Positions 1 to 9,115 of a stretch of DNA of 64,000 bases are shown piece by piece. The number at the start of each line of letters is the position of its first letter. The stretch's first letter is position 1. The stretch is from an uncultured Roseibium sp. GTDB lineage: Bacteria > Pseudomonadota > Alphaproteobacteria > Rhizobiales > Stappiaceae. A program made the translations under genes and the position numbers. The notes under the pieces are model-generated. The model was not told the DNA's origin and ran no database searches. It was given only the letters and a program-made list of their open reading frames with translations. Where the stretch lies: the NCBI RefSeq assembly GCF_947499295.1, contig NZ_CANMNP010000016.1:124001-188000 (forward strand), written 5' to 3'.

Positions 1-181
1 GAACATCCGCGGCAACAGCTTCTTCATGAAGCAACTCCGCAGAAATGTGCCTGTCTCCTCGGGAGTAGAGAAGTTCCGCGAGGGAGACACGTTGACGCGT
101 TGGCCGCAATCCGGCACTTCGCAGCATGTCGGTGACATTTTTACCGGCAGTTACGCTTGCGATATGTGTCGTCATTCCCAT
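1..181 (-). CDS. irr: Irr, Fur-family iron response regulator (N-terminal part only)
   Basis: The window edge cuts this gene; only about 60 N-terminal codons are present, read leftwards. The translation contains an MLRSAGLRPTRQRVSLAELL segment followed by GDRHISAE and LHEEA, which is the typical start of the winged-helix DNA-binding domain of rhizobial Irr. Irr is a haem-responsive regulator of iron and haem genes in Hyphomicrobiales (family knowledge). ATG codons lie at 181 and, two codons later, at 175; the choice is open. It is divergent from fabA, a neighbourhood I know from Rhizobium relatives. Other Fur-family members are less likely because of the GDRHISAE segment. Confidence 0.8.
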   Translation of the reverse strand, partial: MGMTTHIASVTAGKNVTDMLRSAGLRPTRQRVSLAELLYSRGDRHISAELLHEEAVAADV

Positions 182-515
182 CCGGTCCAAGTCTAAATCT
201 TTGTTTTCAAACGACTATCAGGTATTCTTTCGACGAGATACCAACAGCCGTTTCCCTCAGTATTGGCCTATATCTGCCATTTCTTGTACCTAATATGCAA
301 GTTTTAAACGCCAAGGCACCTTATCCCGAGATCGATTTATCTGTTTGTGACAGCACGAAATCATGCCAACCCGCTAGAAAAAACAAAGTCATTTGGCTCA
401 ACTGACATCTTTCAGTCATGGTTCCCCTGTGTTAGGAAGGCGCCTCAAATAAACGAAAAATGACTCAATCCCGCCTCAGGGAGCCCGGGGCAGGAAACAA
501 AAAGACGGATCTTGA
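182..515. promoter_or_regulatory. Divergent intergenic region irr / fabA
   Basis: About 330 bp with no convincing gene; an 82-codon open frame inside it has no family resemblance. It must hold the promoters of irr (leftward) and of fabA-fabB-fabI (rightward). I see no clear Irr box (ICE) and no strong -35/-10 pair. The fabA start is preceded only by a weak purine stretch. Confidence 0.5.
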
Positions 516-1022
516 ATGACCGAGCGCCGCTCCAGCTACGACTATGAAGCTCTTCTCGCCTGCGGCCGCGGCGAGCTGTTTGGCCCGGGCAATGCCCAAC
601 TACCTCTTCCGCCAATGCTGATGTTCGACCGGATCACGGAAATTTCCGAAACCGGCGGCGAGTTCGACAAGGGTTTTGCCCGCGCCGAATTCGATATCAA
701 GCCTGATCTGTGGTTCTTTCCCTGTCACTTCCAGGGCAACCCGGTAATGCCGGGCTGCCTCGGGCTTGATGCCCTTTGGCAGCTGACCGGTTTCTGCCTC
801 GGCTGGCTCGGCCTGGAAGGCAAGGGCATGGCGCTTTCTACCGGCGAAATCAAATTCAAAGGCATGGTCACTCCGGACGTGAAGCTGGTTGAATACGGCA
901 TCGATTTCAAACGCATCATGAAAGGCCGCCTGGTTCTTGGTATTGCCGATGGCTGGCTCAAGGCCGACGGGCAGCAGATCTACAAGGCCACCGATCTACG
1001 TGTGGGTCTGGCAAAGACCTAA
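516..1022 (+). CDS. fabA: 3-hydroxyacyl-[ACP] dehydratase/isomerase FabA
   Basis: FabA dehydrates 3-hydroxydecanoyl-ACP and isomerises trans-2- to cis-3-decenoyl-ACP, the branch point for unsaturated fatty acids in the cytosol. The 168-residue protein has the usual length. The hot-dog active-site segment [20 protein letters not shown] places the catalytic histidine at residue 71 and aspartate at 85, as in the classical enzyme (H70/D84 in E. coli). It is followed at 1161 by fabB and then fabI, the standard alphaproteobacterial fabA-fabB-fabI unit. FabZ is excluded by the long N-terminus and the FabA-type GLDALWQ motif. Confidence 0.97.
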   Translation: MTERRSSYDYEALLACGRGELFGPGNAQLPLPPMLMFDRITEISETGGEFDKGFARAEFDIKPDLWFFPCHFQGNPVMPGCLGLDALWQLTGFCLGWLGLEGKGMALSTGEIKFKGMVTPDVKLVEYGIDFKRIMKGRLVLGIADGWLKADGQQIYKATDLRVGLAKT

Positions 1023-1160
1023 CGCCAGTCCACATGGACTTCATTTGTAGCCGGTGCTTCTTTGTTGTTGGGGGCGCCGGTTTCCGCATTATGTATAGGC
1101 ATAAGACCCGGTCTCATTCGACTTAGTACCGGCAGTGTCAAAGGAAAGTAGGAGACCGCA

Positions 1161-2384
1161 ATGAGACGCGTTGTCGTCACCGGCATCGGTATCGTGTCAT
1201 CCATCGGATCGAACGCACAAGAAGTGCTGGCAAGTCTGCGGGAAGGCAAATCCGGTATCAGTTTTGCTCCAGATTATGCGGAGCATGGCTTCCGGAGCCA
1301 GGTTCACGGCATGCCCGATGTCGATATTCCGTCCCTCATCGACAAGCGCCAGCTTCGTTTTATGGGCGACGGTGCGGCCTACAACTACATTTCCATGGTA
1401 CAGGCGATTGCCGACAGCGGACTTGAGGAAAAGGACGTTTCCAACAACCGCACAGGTCTGATCATGGGCTCCGGTGGTCCGTCCACCAAGAACCTGTTTC
1501 AGGCTCATCAGATCGTTCTGGAAAAAGGTGCCCCCAAACGCATGGGTCCTTTCATGGTGACCCGTGGCATGAGTTCGACGAACTCGGCGTGTCTGGCGAC
1601 GCCTTTCAAGATCAAGGGCATCAACTATTCCATCACGTCGGCCTGTTCGACCTCAGCACACTGTATCGGTGCTGCCACCGAACAGATCCAGTTCGGCAAA
1701 CAGGATGTGATGTTTGCAGGCGGCGGCGAAGAACTCGACTGGACCCTTTCCTGTCTGTTCGACGCCATGGGCGCCATGTCTTCAAAATATAACGATACTC
1801 CGCAAACCGCAGCGCGGGCATACGACTCGACCCGCGACGGTTTCGTTATCGCTGGTGGCGGCGGTGTCGTGGTGCTTGAAGAGCTCGAGCACGCGAAAGC
1901 GCGCGGCGCGAAAATCTACGCCGAAGTCACCGGATATGCGGCCAACTCTGATGGCTATGACATGGTGGCACCGTCCGGTGAAGGCGGTGAGCGCTGCATG
2001 CGCCTTGCCATTGAAACCCTCGGTGACCGCAAGGTGGACTACGTCAACACGCACGGCACATCAACGCCGGTAGGTGATGTGGGCGAAATCGAAGCGATTC
2101 GCCGGGTCTTCGGAGAAAACCAGCCACCGGCTTCGTCCACAAAGTCGCTGACGGGCCACAGCCTTGGCGCAACCGGCGTTCAAGAGGCCATCTACTGTCT
2201 GCTCATGCTGCAGAATGATTTCATGACGGCATCTGCGAACATCACAGAACTCGACCCTGCCATTAAACCCGAAGAAATTGTCACCGAGCGGGTCGACAAT
2301 GCCGGCCTTGATACCGTGCTTTCCAACAGCTTCGGTTTCGGCGGAACCAACGCGTCGCTTGCCCTGTCGCGCTATCACGGCTGA
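1161..2384 (+). CDS. fabB: 3-oxoacyl-[ACP] synthase I FabB
   Basis: Condensing enzyme that elongates cis-3-decenoyl-ACP produced by FabA and so commits carbon to unsaturated acids. The thiolase-fold protein (407 aa) has the catalytic cysteine in [10 protein letters not shown] (C162), histidines in [11 protein letters not shown] (H298) and TGHSLGATG (H333) and the lysine K328, positions that coincide with E. coli FabB. The ATG at 1161 follows AGTAGGAGACCGCA, a good ribosome-binding site. A 138-bp gap separates it from fabA and 10 bp from fabI, so fabB-fabI are co-transcribed and fabA probably joins them. Confidence 0.97.
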   Translation: MRRVVVTGIGIVSSIGSNAQEVLASLREGKSGISFAPDYAEHGFRSQVHGMPDVDIPSLIDKRQLRFMGDGAAYNYISMVQAIADSGLEEKDVSNNRTGLIMGSGGPSTKNLFQAHQIVLEKGAPKRMGPFMVTRGMSSTNSACLATPFKIKGINYSITSACSTSAHCIGAATEQIQFGKQDVMFAGGGEELDWTLSCLFDAMGAMSSKYNDTPQTAARAYDSTRDGFVIAGGGGVVVLEELEHAKARGAKIYAEVTGYAANSDGYDMVAPSGEGGERCMRLAIETLGDRKVDYVNTHGTSTPVGDVGEIEAIRRVFGENQPPASSTKSLTGHSLGATGVQEAIYCLLMLQNDFMTASANITELDPAIKPEEIVTERVDNAGLDTVLSNSFGFGGTNASLALSRYHG

Positions 2385-2394
2385 GGAGAATTGA

Positions 2395-3207
2395 ATGTCT
2401 GAATTGATGAAGGGCAAGCGCGGCCTTGTGATGGGCGTTGCCAACGATCACTCAATTGCCTGGGGGATCGCCAAAGCACTCGCCGATCACGGTGCGGAAC
2501 TTGCCTTTACCTATCAAGGCGAGGCGTTCGGGCGACGGACGAAGCCTCTTGCTGAATCGGTCGGCTCCAACATTCTGCTGCCTTGCGACGTTGAAGACAT
2601 CGATTCCGTCGATTCCGTCTTCAACACCTTGAAGGAAGAATGGGGCAGCATCGATTTTCTGGTCCATGCCATTGCCTTTTCCGACAAGACGGAGTTGCGC
2701 GGAAAATACGCCGATACGACGCGGGACAATTTTACCCGCACCATGTTGATTTCCTGCTTCTCTTTCACGGAGATCGCCAAACGCGCGGCCGCCCTCATGA
2801 CGGACGGGGGATCCATGATCACCCTGACTTATGGCGGTTCGACCAAGGTCATGCCGAACTACAACGTCATGGGCGTTGCCAAAGCTGCTCTGGAATCTTC
2901 GGTGCGCTATCTGGCGGTTGACTATGGCGAACAGGACATTCGCGTCAACGCCATTTCGGCCGGCCCGGTCCGGACACTGGCCGGCTCCGGCGTGTCCGAT
3001 GCCCGTTTGATGTTCAATTTCCAGAAACGAAACTCGCCGCTGTGCCGGACGGTTTCTCTGGATGAGATCGGTGGCACGGGTCTCTACTTACTGTCGGACC
3101 TTTCCGGCGGTGTGACCGGTGAAGTTCATTTTGTCGACAGCGGCTACAACATCATGTCCATGCCGCGTCTTGACGAATTGAAAGCTCAGGAAACCAAGAC
3201 TGACTGA
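2395..3207 (+). CDS. fabI: Enoyl-[ACP] reductase (NADH) FabI
   Basis: Catalyses the last reduction of each fatty-acid elongation cycle, trans-2-enoyl-ACP to acyl-ACP; the target class of triclosan. It is a short-chain dehydrogenase-like protein (270 aa) with the FabI-type nucleotide motif GVANDHSIAWGIA and the Y-x6-K catalytic pair at Y156 and K163. The start has GAGGAGA upstream and lies 10 bp behind fabB. A rho-independent terminator follows directly, ending the fab transcript. Confidence 0.96.
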   Translation: MSELMKGKRGLVMGVANDHSIAWGIAKALADHGAELAFTYQGEAFGRRTKPLAESVGSNILLPCDVEDIDSVDSVFNTLKEEWGSIDFLVHAIAFSDKTELRGKYADTTRDNFTRTMLISCFSFTEIAKRAAALMTDGGSMITLTYGGSTKVMPNYNVMGVAKAALESSVRYLAVDYGEQDIRVNAISAGPVRTLAGSGVSDARLMFNFQKRNSPLCRTVSLDEIGGTGLYLLSDLSGGVTGEVHFVDSGYNIMSMPRLDELKAQETKTD

Positions 3208-3228
3208 GTTTCGCTGACATCTAAAGAA

Positions 3229-3258
3229 AAGGCGGCCGAATGGCCGCCTTTTTTATTT
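3229..3258 (+). terminator. Rho-independent terminator of the fab operon
   Basis: Perfect 9-bp stem AAGGCGGCC / GGCCGCCTT with a GAAT loop, followed by a T-rich run. It sits 21 bp after the fabI stop. Confidence 0.9.
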
Positions 3259-3304
3259 GTTCTATGACGTTTTCGGCTCGATTGCTCAACACATGCTGGA
3301 GCGA

Positions 3305-3844
3305 TCAATCCTCGATCAGCTCATCCGGATAGACACCAAACAGCCGGGTCTGGTCGAGCCAGCCTTCATAGTTCGTGCCATTCACCTTGCACCATCCGCC
3401 AGCACATTGGTCAACGGATGTCAGCACAAAGGGCTCGAGCTCAGCGACAATCACGGCATCCGATCGCGACCGGTTGCGAAGCGGCGTGCGGTCATTTTTC
3501 TCCCATGGCGTGACCAGGGCTGTGCGACGGCCGGAGAGCAGGGACTTGAACACCCAGCCCTGCTTACCTTCCCAGTCGCGGATCCGGCGCCAGTTTTCAA
3601 ATTCCTGAATGATCTCGACGGGCAAGCCCGATTGCACAAAAGTCCAGGCAACAGCGTGTTCACGCGACGGACCAAGCCGTACATTCACCCTGTCTGACTT
3701 CAAGCTTACAAAGCGTGGAAGCGGCAATCCCGTCGCCCCGTTGCTCGTGTCCTGGGCCTTTGCGGGCACGGTCGCGACCGACAACCCGGTAAAAAGGATC
3801 ATCAAGCACACAAGGAGGCGGGTACCTTTAGTCAAACGAGCCAT
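3305..3844 (-). CDS. Secreted bacterial SH3-domain protein
   Basis: The 179-residue protein begins with a signal peptide (positively charged start, hydrophobic residues about 9-24, AKA-Q-type cleavage near residue 31). The mature part has two SH3b-like units: the first from about residue 50 (VNVRLGPSREHAVAW, then WRRIRDWEGKQGWVF), the second ending in GWCKVNGTNYEGWLDQ. SH3b domains usually bind peptidoglycan or protein in the periplasm; the role here is unknown. It is convergent with fabI and stands alone. The family resembles the SH3_4/DUF1058 proteins found beside 2-hydroxyacid dehydrogenase genes in Hyphomicrobiales, which matches its divergent neighbour at 4092. Confidence 0.8.
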   Translation of the reverse strand: MARLTKGTRLLVCLMILFTGLSVATVPAKAQDTSNGATGLPLPRFVSLKSDRVNVRLGPSREHAVAWTFVQSGLPVEIIQEFENWRRIRDWEGKQGWVFKSLLSGRRTALVTPWEKNDRTPLRNRSRSDAVIVAELEPFVLTSVDQCAGGWCKVNGTNYEGWLDQTRLFGVYPDELIED

Positions 3845-4091
3845 ATCGTCCGGTTGTCCAATTGTTTTAGATCATTGCTTTGAGGCAAATCTGTACCGAA
3901 ATTCGCATGCGAAAACCAGCGGGTCAGATTTGGCCCTTGGGCAATACATGTCGATTGAAACCGATCCCTTGTTTCTGCCGGACCATCTGGTATGGAAAAG
4001 GGAGTGGTCTCCTCCGCGTGCGCGCTGCGCAGCGTCAAGGTGAAACCGTTGTGGTTAACAAAGCCTCAACGAAGCGCGAAAGGCAGTTGGT

Positions 4092-5078
4092 ATGGCGAAA
4101 AAGAAGCCTGTCGTTGTTGTGACCCGGAAGCTCCCGGACGTCGTTGAAACGCGGATGCGGGAGCTTTTTGAAACCCGACTTAACGAAAATGACAGGCCTT
4201 TTAGTCAGGCAGAGCTCGTGGAAGCCGTCAGAACTGCGGATGTTCTTGTTCCGACGGTGACGGACCGAATCGATTCGTCGGTTTTGTCACAGGCAGGCGA
4301 GAACCTGAAACTGATCGCCAACTTCGGCAACGGTGTCGACAATATCGATGTCGTCACCGCAAACAATCGCGGCATCAATGTTACCAACACGCCGGGTGTT
4401 CTGACGGAAGACACCGCTGACATGACCATGGCACTGATTTTGTCGGTGCCGCGGCGTCTTGCCACAGGCATCAAGGCGATCGAAGGCAGCGACTGGGCTG
4501 GATGGTCACCCACGTGGATGCTGGGACACCGGATTTGGGGTAAACGGCTTGGAATCATCGGCATGGGCCGCATCGGTCAGGCCGTTGCGCGCCGCGCCAA
4601 GGCATTCGGGATGTCCATACATTATCACAACCGCCGCCGCGTTGCCGAAGACATCGAGGAAGAGCTGGAAGCGACTTACTGGGAAAGCCTGGACCAGATG
4701 CTGGCGCGTATGGATGTGGTCTCCATCCACTGTCCACATACGCCGGGCACCTTCCACCTGCTGTCAGCACGCCGCCTGAAACTGCTGAAAAACGATGCTT
4801 ATGTCGTCAACACAGCGCGCGGCGAGGTCATTGACGAAAATGCTCTTATCCGGTTGCTGGAGGCAGGTGAACTTGCCGGAGCCGGCCTGGATGTGTTCGA
4901 GCACGAACCCGCGGTCAATCCAAAGCTGGTCAAACTCGAAAACGTTGTCCTATTGCCGCATATGGGTTCAGCAACCATTGAAGGCCGGATTGAGATGGGC
5001 GAAAAAGTCATCATCAACATCAAGACCTTCATGGATGGTCATCGGCCGCCGGACCGGGTTCTGCCCTCCATGCTTTGA
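4092..5078 (+). CDS. D-2-hydroxyacid dehydrogenase (glyoxylate/hydroxypyruvate reductase type)
   Basis: NAD(P)-dependent oxidoreductase, 328 aa. The Rossmann motif GMGRIGQAVARR begins at residue 157, and the catalytic triad of the family is visible as R243 (NTARGEVID), E272 (DVFEHEP) and H290 (LLPHMGSAT). The substrate-binding part FGNGVDNIDV precedes it. Sequence style is that of GyaR-like glyoxylate reductases, but phosphoglycerate or formate dehydrogenase-like substrates cannot be excluded by reading. Divergent from the SH3 gene, which is 247 bp away; 21 bp upstream of the kinase gene at 5100, so the two are likely co-transcribed. Confidence 0.88.
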   Translation: MAKKKPVVVVTRKLPDVVETRMRELFETRLNENDRPFSQAELVEAVRTADVLVPTVTDRIDSSVLSQAGENLKLIANFGNGVDNIDVVTANNRGINVTNTPGVLTEDTADMTMALILSVPRRLATGIKAIEGSDWAGWSPTWMLGHRIWGKRLGIIGMGRIGQAVARRAKAFGMSIHYHNRRRVAEDIEEELEATYWESLDQMLARMDVVSIHCPHTPGTFHLLSARRLKLLKNDAYVVNTARGEVIDENALIRLLEAGELAGAGLDVFEHEPAVNPKLVKLENVVLLPHMGSATIEGRIEMGEKVIINIKTFMDGHRPPDRVLPSML

Positions 5079-5099
5079 ACCAAAAACAAAGGCTGGATC

Positions 5100-5981
5100 T
5101 TGCCGCAATCAGGGCCCGAGTTTCAGATCCCCAATGCGCTACTTTGGTTGAACCGTCGTGAAGACGGTAGCAATTGGCTGCGTTCGCTTCCGGATCTTTT
5201 GTCGGCGGCACAAAGCAGCTTCGATCTGGAGTTGAGCGAGCCGCCGTTTTCCGGTGGCAACGTTTCCTATGTGCTGCCCGCGAAAAAGGACAACAATGAT
5301 GTTGTCCTGAAAATCGCCTTTATCGACCGAGAGTCCCGCCATGAAGCCGACGCGCTGAAGCTTTGGAACGGCAATGGAGCGGTGAAGTTGCTGGCGCACA
5401 ACGCAGAGCTCGGTGCCTTGGTGCTGGAGCGATGCAGTCCCGGTGCCCTTCTTGCCGGCACACCTGGCGTCGACCAGATAGGTGTGCTTTCTGGGTTGCT
5501 GCAAAAACTTCTCGTTCCGGCAGATACCCCTTTCACACCACTTGCCCGGGAAGCGGAAATCTGGGCAGATGCGATGCATTCGGACTGGCTCAAAGCGGGA
5601 AAACCATGCGAAAAGCGCCTCGTCGATGTTGCGGTCGATGCGCTAAAATCGCTCTCTCAGGACGACACCGAAACAGTCCTGCTTCATCAGGACCTGCACG
5701 GACACAACATTCTCTCCGCAGACCGAGAAGCCTGGCTGGCAATCGATCCGAAACCTCTGAGCGGCGACCCCGCCTTTTGCCTTAGCCCGATCGTGCGCAG
5801 CTTTGAATTCGGCCACACGAAAGAGGCGGCGCTTCATCGTCTGGACCGGCTATCTGCAGATCTCGGCCTGGACCGCGAACGCGCCCGTTTCTGGACCATC
5901 GGCCAGACCATGGCCTGGGCCTTTAGCAGCGACCACGCCTACAGGCACTTCGATACGACGAGATGGCTGTTGGGGTCTTGA
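5100..5981 (+). CDS. APH(6)-like small-molecule kinase (aminoglycoside/hydroxyurea kinase family)
   Basis: Protein of 293 aa with the choline/aminoglycoside kinase fold. The catalytic loop LLHQDLHGHNIL and the metal-binding IDPKPLSGDPAF are the signature of the APH(6)/hydroxyurea-resistance family (streptomycin 6-kinase type). The substrate is not known; chromosomal copies in core regions need not confer resistance. The frame opens with TTG at 5100, only 21 bp after the dehydrogenase stop. The ribosome-binding site is weak, so an internal start is possible. Confidence 0.75.
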   Translation: MPQSGPEFQIPNALLWLNRREDGSNWLRSLPDLLSAAQSSFDLELSEPPFSGGNVSYVLPAKKDNNDVVLKIAFIDRESRHEADALKLWNGNGAVKLLAHNAELGALVLERCSPGALLAGTPGVDQIGVLSGLLQKLLVPADTPFTPLAREAEIWADAMHSDWLKAGKPCEKRLVDVAVDALKSLSQDDTETVLLHQDLHGHNILSADREAWLAIDPKPLSGDPAFCLSPIVRSFEFGHTKEAALHRLDRLSADLGLDRERARFWTIGQTMAWAFSSDHAYRHFDTTRWLLGS

Positions 5982-6142
5982 TCCCGAAGCTATCAAGCAT
6001 TTCTTTTTGCACCTCAATCAGGCTTTTGAGGCGGTGGGGGAACAATCAGAACTTGGGATCATATCGCAGATCCGGCTTATGAAGCTGGCAGCGTATCAGG
6101 TGACGGAGTTGCAGTTGAAAGATCCGTTCTGCCCGGTTCAGA

Positions 6143-6856
6143 CTAACCGTTGTATTTCCGCCAAATCGCATCGTCGCCCATACCTTGCACGAAATTCTTG
6201 TGAGCCTCGTGTTCGCTGTTGGCCAGAAAGGAACCGAGCGGCGCTGGCCGTGGCCTGGCGTTGAAGCTTCCGAGTTCGCCGATTTCAAGCGAGGGTCCAC
6301 TTGAGGCGCTTGCCTCTTCCTCCGGCATCAGACCGAGAGCCGTCTGCCGTCCACCGATCAACTCAAGATAGACTTCAGCGAGAATTTCCGCATCGAGCAG
6401 CGCGCCGTGCTTCACGCGTTTGGAGTTATCTATGCCATAGCGTGAGCAGAGCGCATCGAGAGAGTTTGGTCCTGTCGGGTGTTTGCGCCTTGCTATTTCA
6501 AGCGTATCGATCACCTGCGCATTTGGGATCGGCTTTCTGCCGATCTGCGCCAGCTCATGGTTGATGAAGCCCATATCAAAAGCGGCGTTGTGAATGACGA
6601 GTGTCGCATCGCCGACAAATTCCAGAAACGCATCAGCAACCTGCTTGAACAGCGGCTTATCTGAAAGAAATTCTTCGGACAGGCCATGAACTCGAAAGGC
6701 CTCTTCCGGCATGTCCCGTTCAGGATTGATGTAAACGTGGTAGGAATTTCCTGTCGGGATGTGGTTGATGAGTTCAACCCCGCCAATTTCCACCAGGCGG
6801 TCGCCACCGCGGGGGTTAAGACCCGTCGTTTCCGTATCAAAAGAAATTTCGCGCAT
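6143..6856 (-). CDS. dnaQ: DNA polymerase III epsilon subunit (3'-5' proofreading exonuclease)
   Basis: DnaQ removes misincorporated nucleotides in the replicative polymerase core. The 237-residue protein has ExoI DTETTG (D7, E9), ExoII HNAAFDMGF (D94) and ExoIII-epsilon HGALLDAEIL (H150, D155), i.e. all catalytic acids and the general-base histidine. The C-terminal tail after about residue 175 would bind the alpha subunit. Single gene, reading towards the kinase gene, with about 210 bp of leader between it and coaE. Confidence 0.95.
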   Translation of the reverse strand: MREISFDTETTGLNPRGGDRLVEIGGVELINHIPTGNSYHVYINPERDMPEEAFRVHGLSEEFLSDKPLFKQVADAFLEFVGDATLVIHNAAFDMGFINHELAQIGRKPIPNAQVIDTLEIARRKHPTGPNSLDALCSRYGIDNSKRVKHGALLDAEILAEVYLELIGGRQTALGLMPEEEASASSGPSLEIGELGSFNARPRPAPLGSFLANSEHEAHKNFVQGMGDDAIWRKYNG

Positions 6857-7066
6857 TTGTTAAGCCTTTGCCTCTTTGATTCACTGTGCAGGTTGGCGTT
6901 CTAGAGGCAAGGCGAAGGTGATGTTTTCCACGTTGTTCAATCTCTGGAACATCCAAACGCCCGAATTCACGCAGAAAGTGGCGACTGAAAGGAAATCAAA
7001 AATGCCGGTTGGCCGTTCAATTGCTGGTTTTTTTGTGCTCGAGTTTTAGGATTGTACTAACGCTGT

Positions 7067-7654
7067 TTACTGGCAGGCCGCCAGTGCCCTCAAAATTGCT
7101 CTGACCTGTCGTCGGGCCGGTTCCATGCCTAGCCCGGTATCAACCAGAAAATGTGCCCGTCTGCGTTTATCGCCATCCGGCATTTGGCGTTCGAGAATTG
7201 CATGAAACCGATCTTCGGTCATATCGGCGCGAGCCAGAACACGCTGTTTCTGAATCTCGGGGTCTGCGGTAACCACAACAGCCAAATCCACGCGGTTTTC
7301 GCCTACCGTTTCAAAAAGGAGGGGAATATCCATCACGACAATGCGGCGCCGAGCAAGACGAGCCGCTGTAAGAAAGGCCTCTTCTTCCTCTCGAACAAGT
7401 GGATGCACGATCGCTTCAAGTCGTTTCATTACCTCCGGTTTGCCCAGAACGTGCGGCGAGAGCCGTTTCCGGTCGACCCGCCCGTCAACAACAGTTCCGG
7501 GAAACGCAGCTTCGATAAGCGGAGCGGCCCGCCCCGCATAGAGCGCATGAACAGTGGAGTCAGCATCGTGAACCGGAACACCGGCAGCTGCGAACATGTT
7601 CGCAGTCGTTGATTTTCCCATGCCAATGGAGCCGGTCAATCCGATCTTGATCAC
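7067..7654 (-). CDS. coaE: Dephospho-CoA kinase
   Basis: Phosphorylates the 3'-hydroxyl of dephospho-CoA, the last step of coenzyme A synthesis. The P-loop GSIGMGKST spans residues 8-16, and the DIPLLFET motif of the CoA-binding lid region is present; 195 aa is the standard length. It is the last gene of the overlapping set maf-aroE-coaE, and its start overlaps the aroE stop by 4 bp (translational coupling). Confidence 0.95.
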   Translation of the reverse strand: MIKIGLTGSIGMGKSTTANMFAAAGVPVHDADSTVHALYAGRAAPLIEAAFPGTVVDGRVDRKRLSPHVLGKPEVMKRLEAIVHPLVREEEEAFLTAARLARRRIVVMDIPLLFETVGENRVDLAVVVTADPEIQKQRVLARADMTEDRFHAILERQMPDGDKRRRAHFLVDTGLGMEPARRQVRAILRALAACQ

Positions 7655-8499
7655 CCGGCCACTCCGAGATCTTCAAGTATGATGGCACGTAATGTGTCGT
7701 CGACTTCCGGCCGAACCCCAAACCAACGTTCGAAACCCGGAACAGCCTGATGCAACAGCATCCCCAGACCGTCGACGGTCGGATTGCCGCGCTCCGCGGC
7801 TCTTTTCAGCAGGCTGGTTTGCAAAGGAACATAGACAATGTCAGTCACAAGCGCTGACCTCGGCAATGTGTTTAAGTCGATTTTAAGCGGCGGCTTACCT
7901 GCCATGCCCAAAGACGTCGTGTTGACCAGAAGATCTGTTTTTCCAAGCAATGTCCCCAGGCTGTTCCAGTCATGCGCTGTTGTTTTGGAACCAAATTCAC
8001 CCGCAATTACCTTGGCTTTTTCCAGAGTTCTGTTGACGATATGCACACGTGTGAAATTTCGAGACAGAAGTGCCCATACAATGGCTCTGGCGGCTCCGCC
8101 TGCACCCAATACAACGGCCGATTCACGTGAAACGTCCCAGCCAGGCGCCAATTGGTCCAAATTTCCGAGGAACCCCAATCCATCGGTGTTCGCTCCACAA
8201 AGCCGCCCGTTCGCATCAAGCCACAATGTGTTTGCGGCTCCCATCGATTGAGCTGCCTCATCCAACCAGTCGCAAGCTCTTGCTGCAACTTCCTTGTGCG
8301 GCACAGTTACGTTTGCGCCAACCAGACCGGAAGCGGCAAAATCACCGAAGAAGGCTTCCGCGGATTCTGGCGCAACATCGATCCGGTCATAAGAACCGGC
8401 AAGCCCGTGCTTCTTCAACCAGTATCCATGCACAAGGGGAGATCGTGAATGGGCTACAGGATGTCCTGTCACCGCCGACTTTCTGACTTTTTCATTCAT
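7651..8499 (-). CDS. aroE: Shikimate dehydrogenase (NADP+)
   Basis: Reduces 3-dehydroshikimate to shikimate in aromatic amino-acid synthesis. The 282-residue protein has the substrate-binding HSRSPLVHGYWL, the catalytic lysine motif NVTVPHKE, the ANTDGLGF loop and the nucleotide motif GAGGAARAI. It overlaps maf by 4 bp upstream and coaE by 4 bp downstream, so the three are translated from one message. Confidence 0.95.
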   Translation of the reverse strand: MNEKVRKSAVTGHPVAHSRSPLVHGYWLKKHGLAGSYDRIDVAPESAEAFFGDFAASGLVGANVTVPHKEVAARACDWLDEAAQSMGAANTLWLDANGRLCGANTDGLGFLGNLDQLAPGWDVSRESAVVLGAGGAARAIVWALLSRNFTRVHIVNRTLEKAKVIAGEFGSKTTAHDWNSLGTLLGKTDLLVNTTSLGMAGKPPLKIDLNTLPRSALVTDIVYVPLQTSLLKRAAERGNPTVDGLGMLLHQAVPGFERWFGVRPEVDDTLRAIILEDLGVAG

Positions 8500-9089
8500 T
8501 TTTCAATAACTTGCAATTCTCTCAGTTGCTCAAGAAGCGGCAACAACGGCAATCCGAGAATGGTAAAGTAGTCACCTTCGATCTTCTCAAACAATTGCAC
8601 GCCAAGTCCTTCGAGCTGGTAAGCCCCAACACTGGACAGAACTGTATCGCCAGCATTTGCAAGATAGTGCCCCACAAATGCCGGACTGAGCTGGCGCATC
8701 GTCAGACGCGCCGTAGATACGCTTCGCCAGATCGCCTCGCCGTTTTTGGACAGCACGACTGCCGAATGAAGTTTATGGGTTTTGCCCGAGAATTCCAGAA
8801 GCTGACGCCGAGCCGCTTCCATATCTTCCGGTTTGGTTCGACGCTGGCCTTCAAAGGCCAGGATCTGATCAGCGCCGATTACGAGGTCGCCGGAACGGCG
8901 AGAGCTGACATTTTCCGCTTTGGCCTCGGCAAGCACGGCTGCCAGGTCTTCAGGCGGAAAATCAGCTTTCAGCAGGGGTGCTTCGACTGCCCGCTCATCG
9001 ACATCGGACGGATCGACTTCGATCGTCAGTCCTGCATTTTCCAGAAGCTGCGCGCGGATGCTGCTTCCGCTTGCCAAAACAAGTCTCAT
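8496..9089 (-). CDS. maf: Maf/YhdE-type nucleotide pyrophosphatase
   Basis: Maf proteins hydrolyse non-canonical or modified nucleoside triphosphates (house-cleaning). The start LASGSSIRAQLLENAGL carries the family signature with conserved serine and arginine, followed by the GADQI catalytic aspartate and the TARLTMRQLS and SVGAYQLEG blocks. Length 197 aa is typical. It leads the overlapping maf-aroE-coaE unit; the PPDK-regulator gene ends 26 bp upstream, so it may be in the same transcript. Confidence 0.92.
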   Translation of the reverse strand: MRLVLASGSSIRAQLLENAGLTIEVDPSDVDERAVEAPLLKADFPPEDLAAVLAEAKAENVSSRRSGDLVIGADQILAFEGQRRTKPEDMEAARRQLLEFSGKTHKLHSAVVLSKNGEAIWRSVSTARLTMRQLSPAFVGHYLANAGDTVLSSVGAYQLEGLGVQLFEKIEGDYFTILGLPLLPLLEQLRELQVIEK

Positions 9090-9115
9090 CAGTCCCTCTT
9101 GAGTGTTTTTTTGAT

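Noticed and set aside
157..405. 82-codon frame in the irr/fabA gap
   Set aside because: Overlaps the irr start region and has no resemblance or ribosome-binding site; treated as intergenic.
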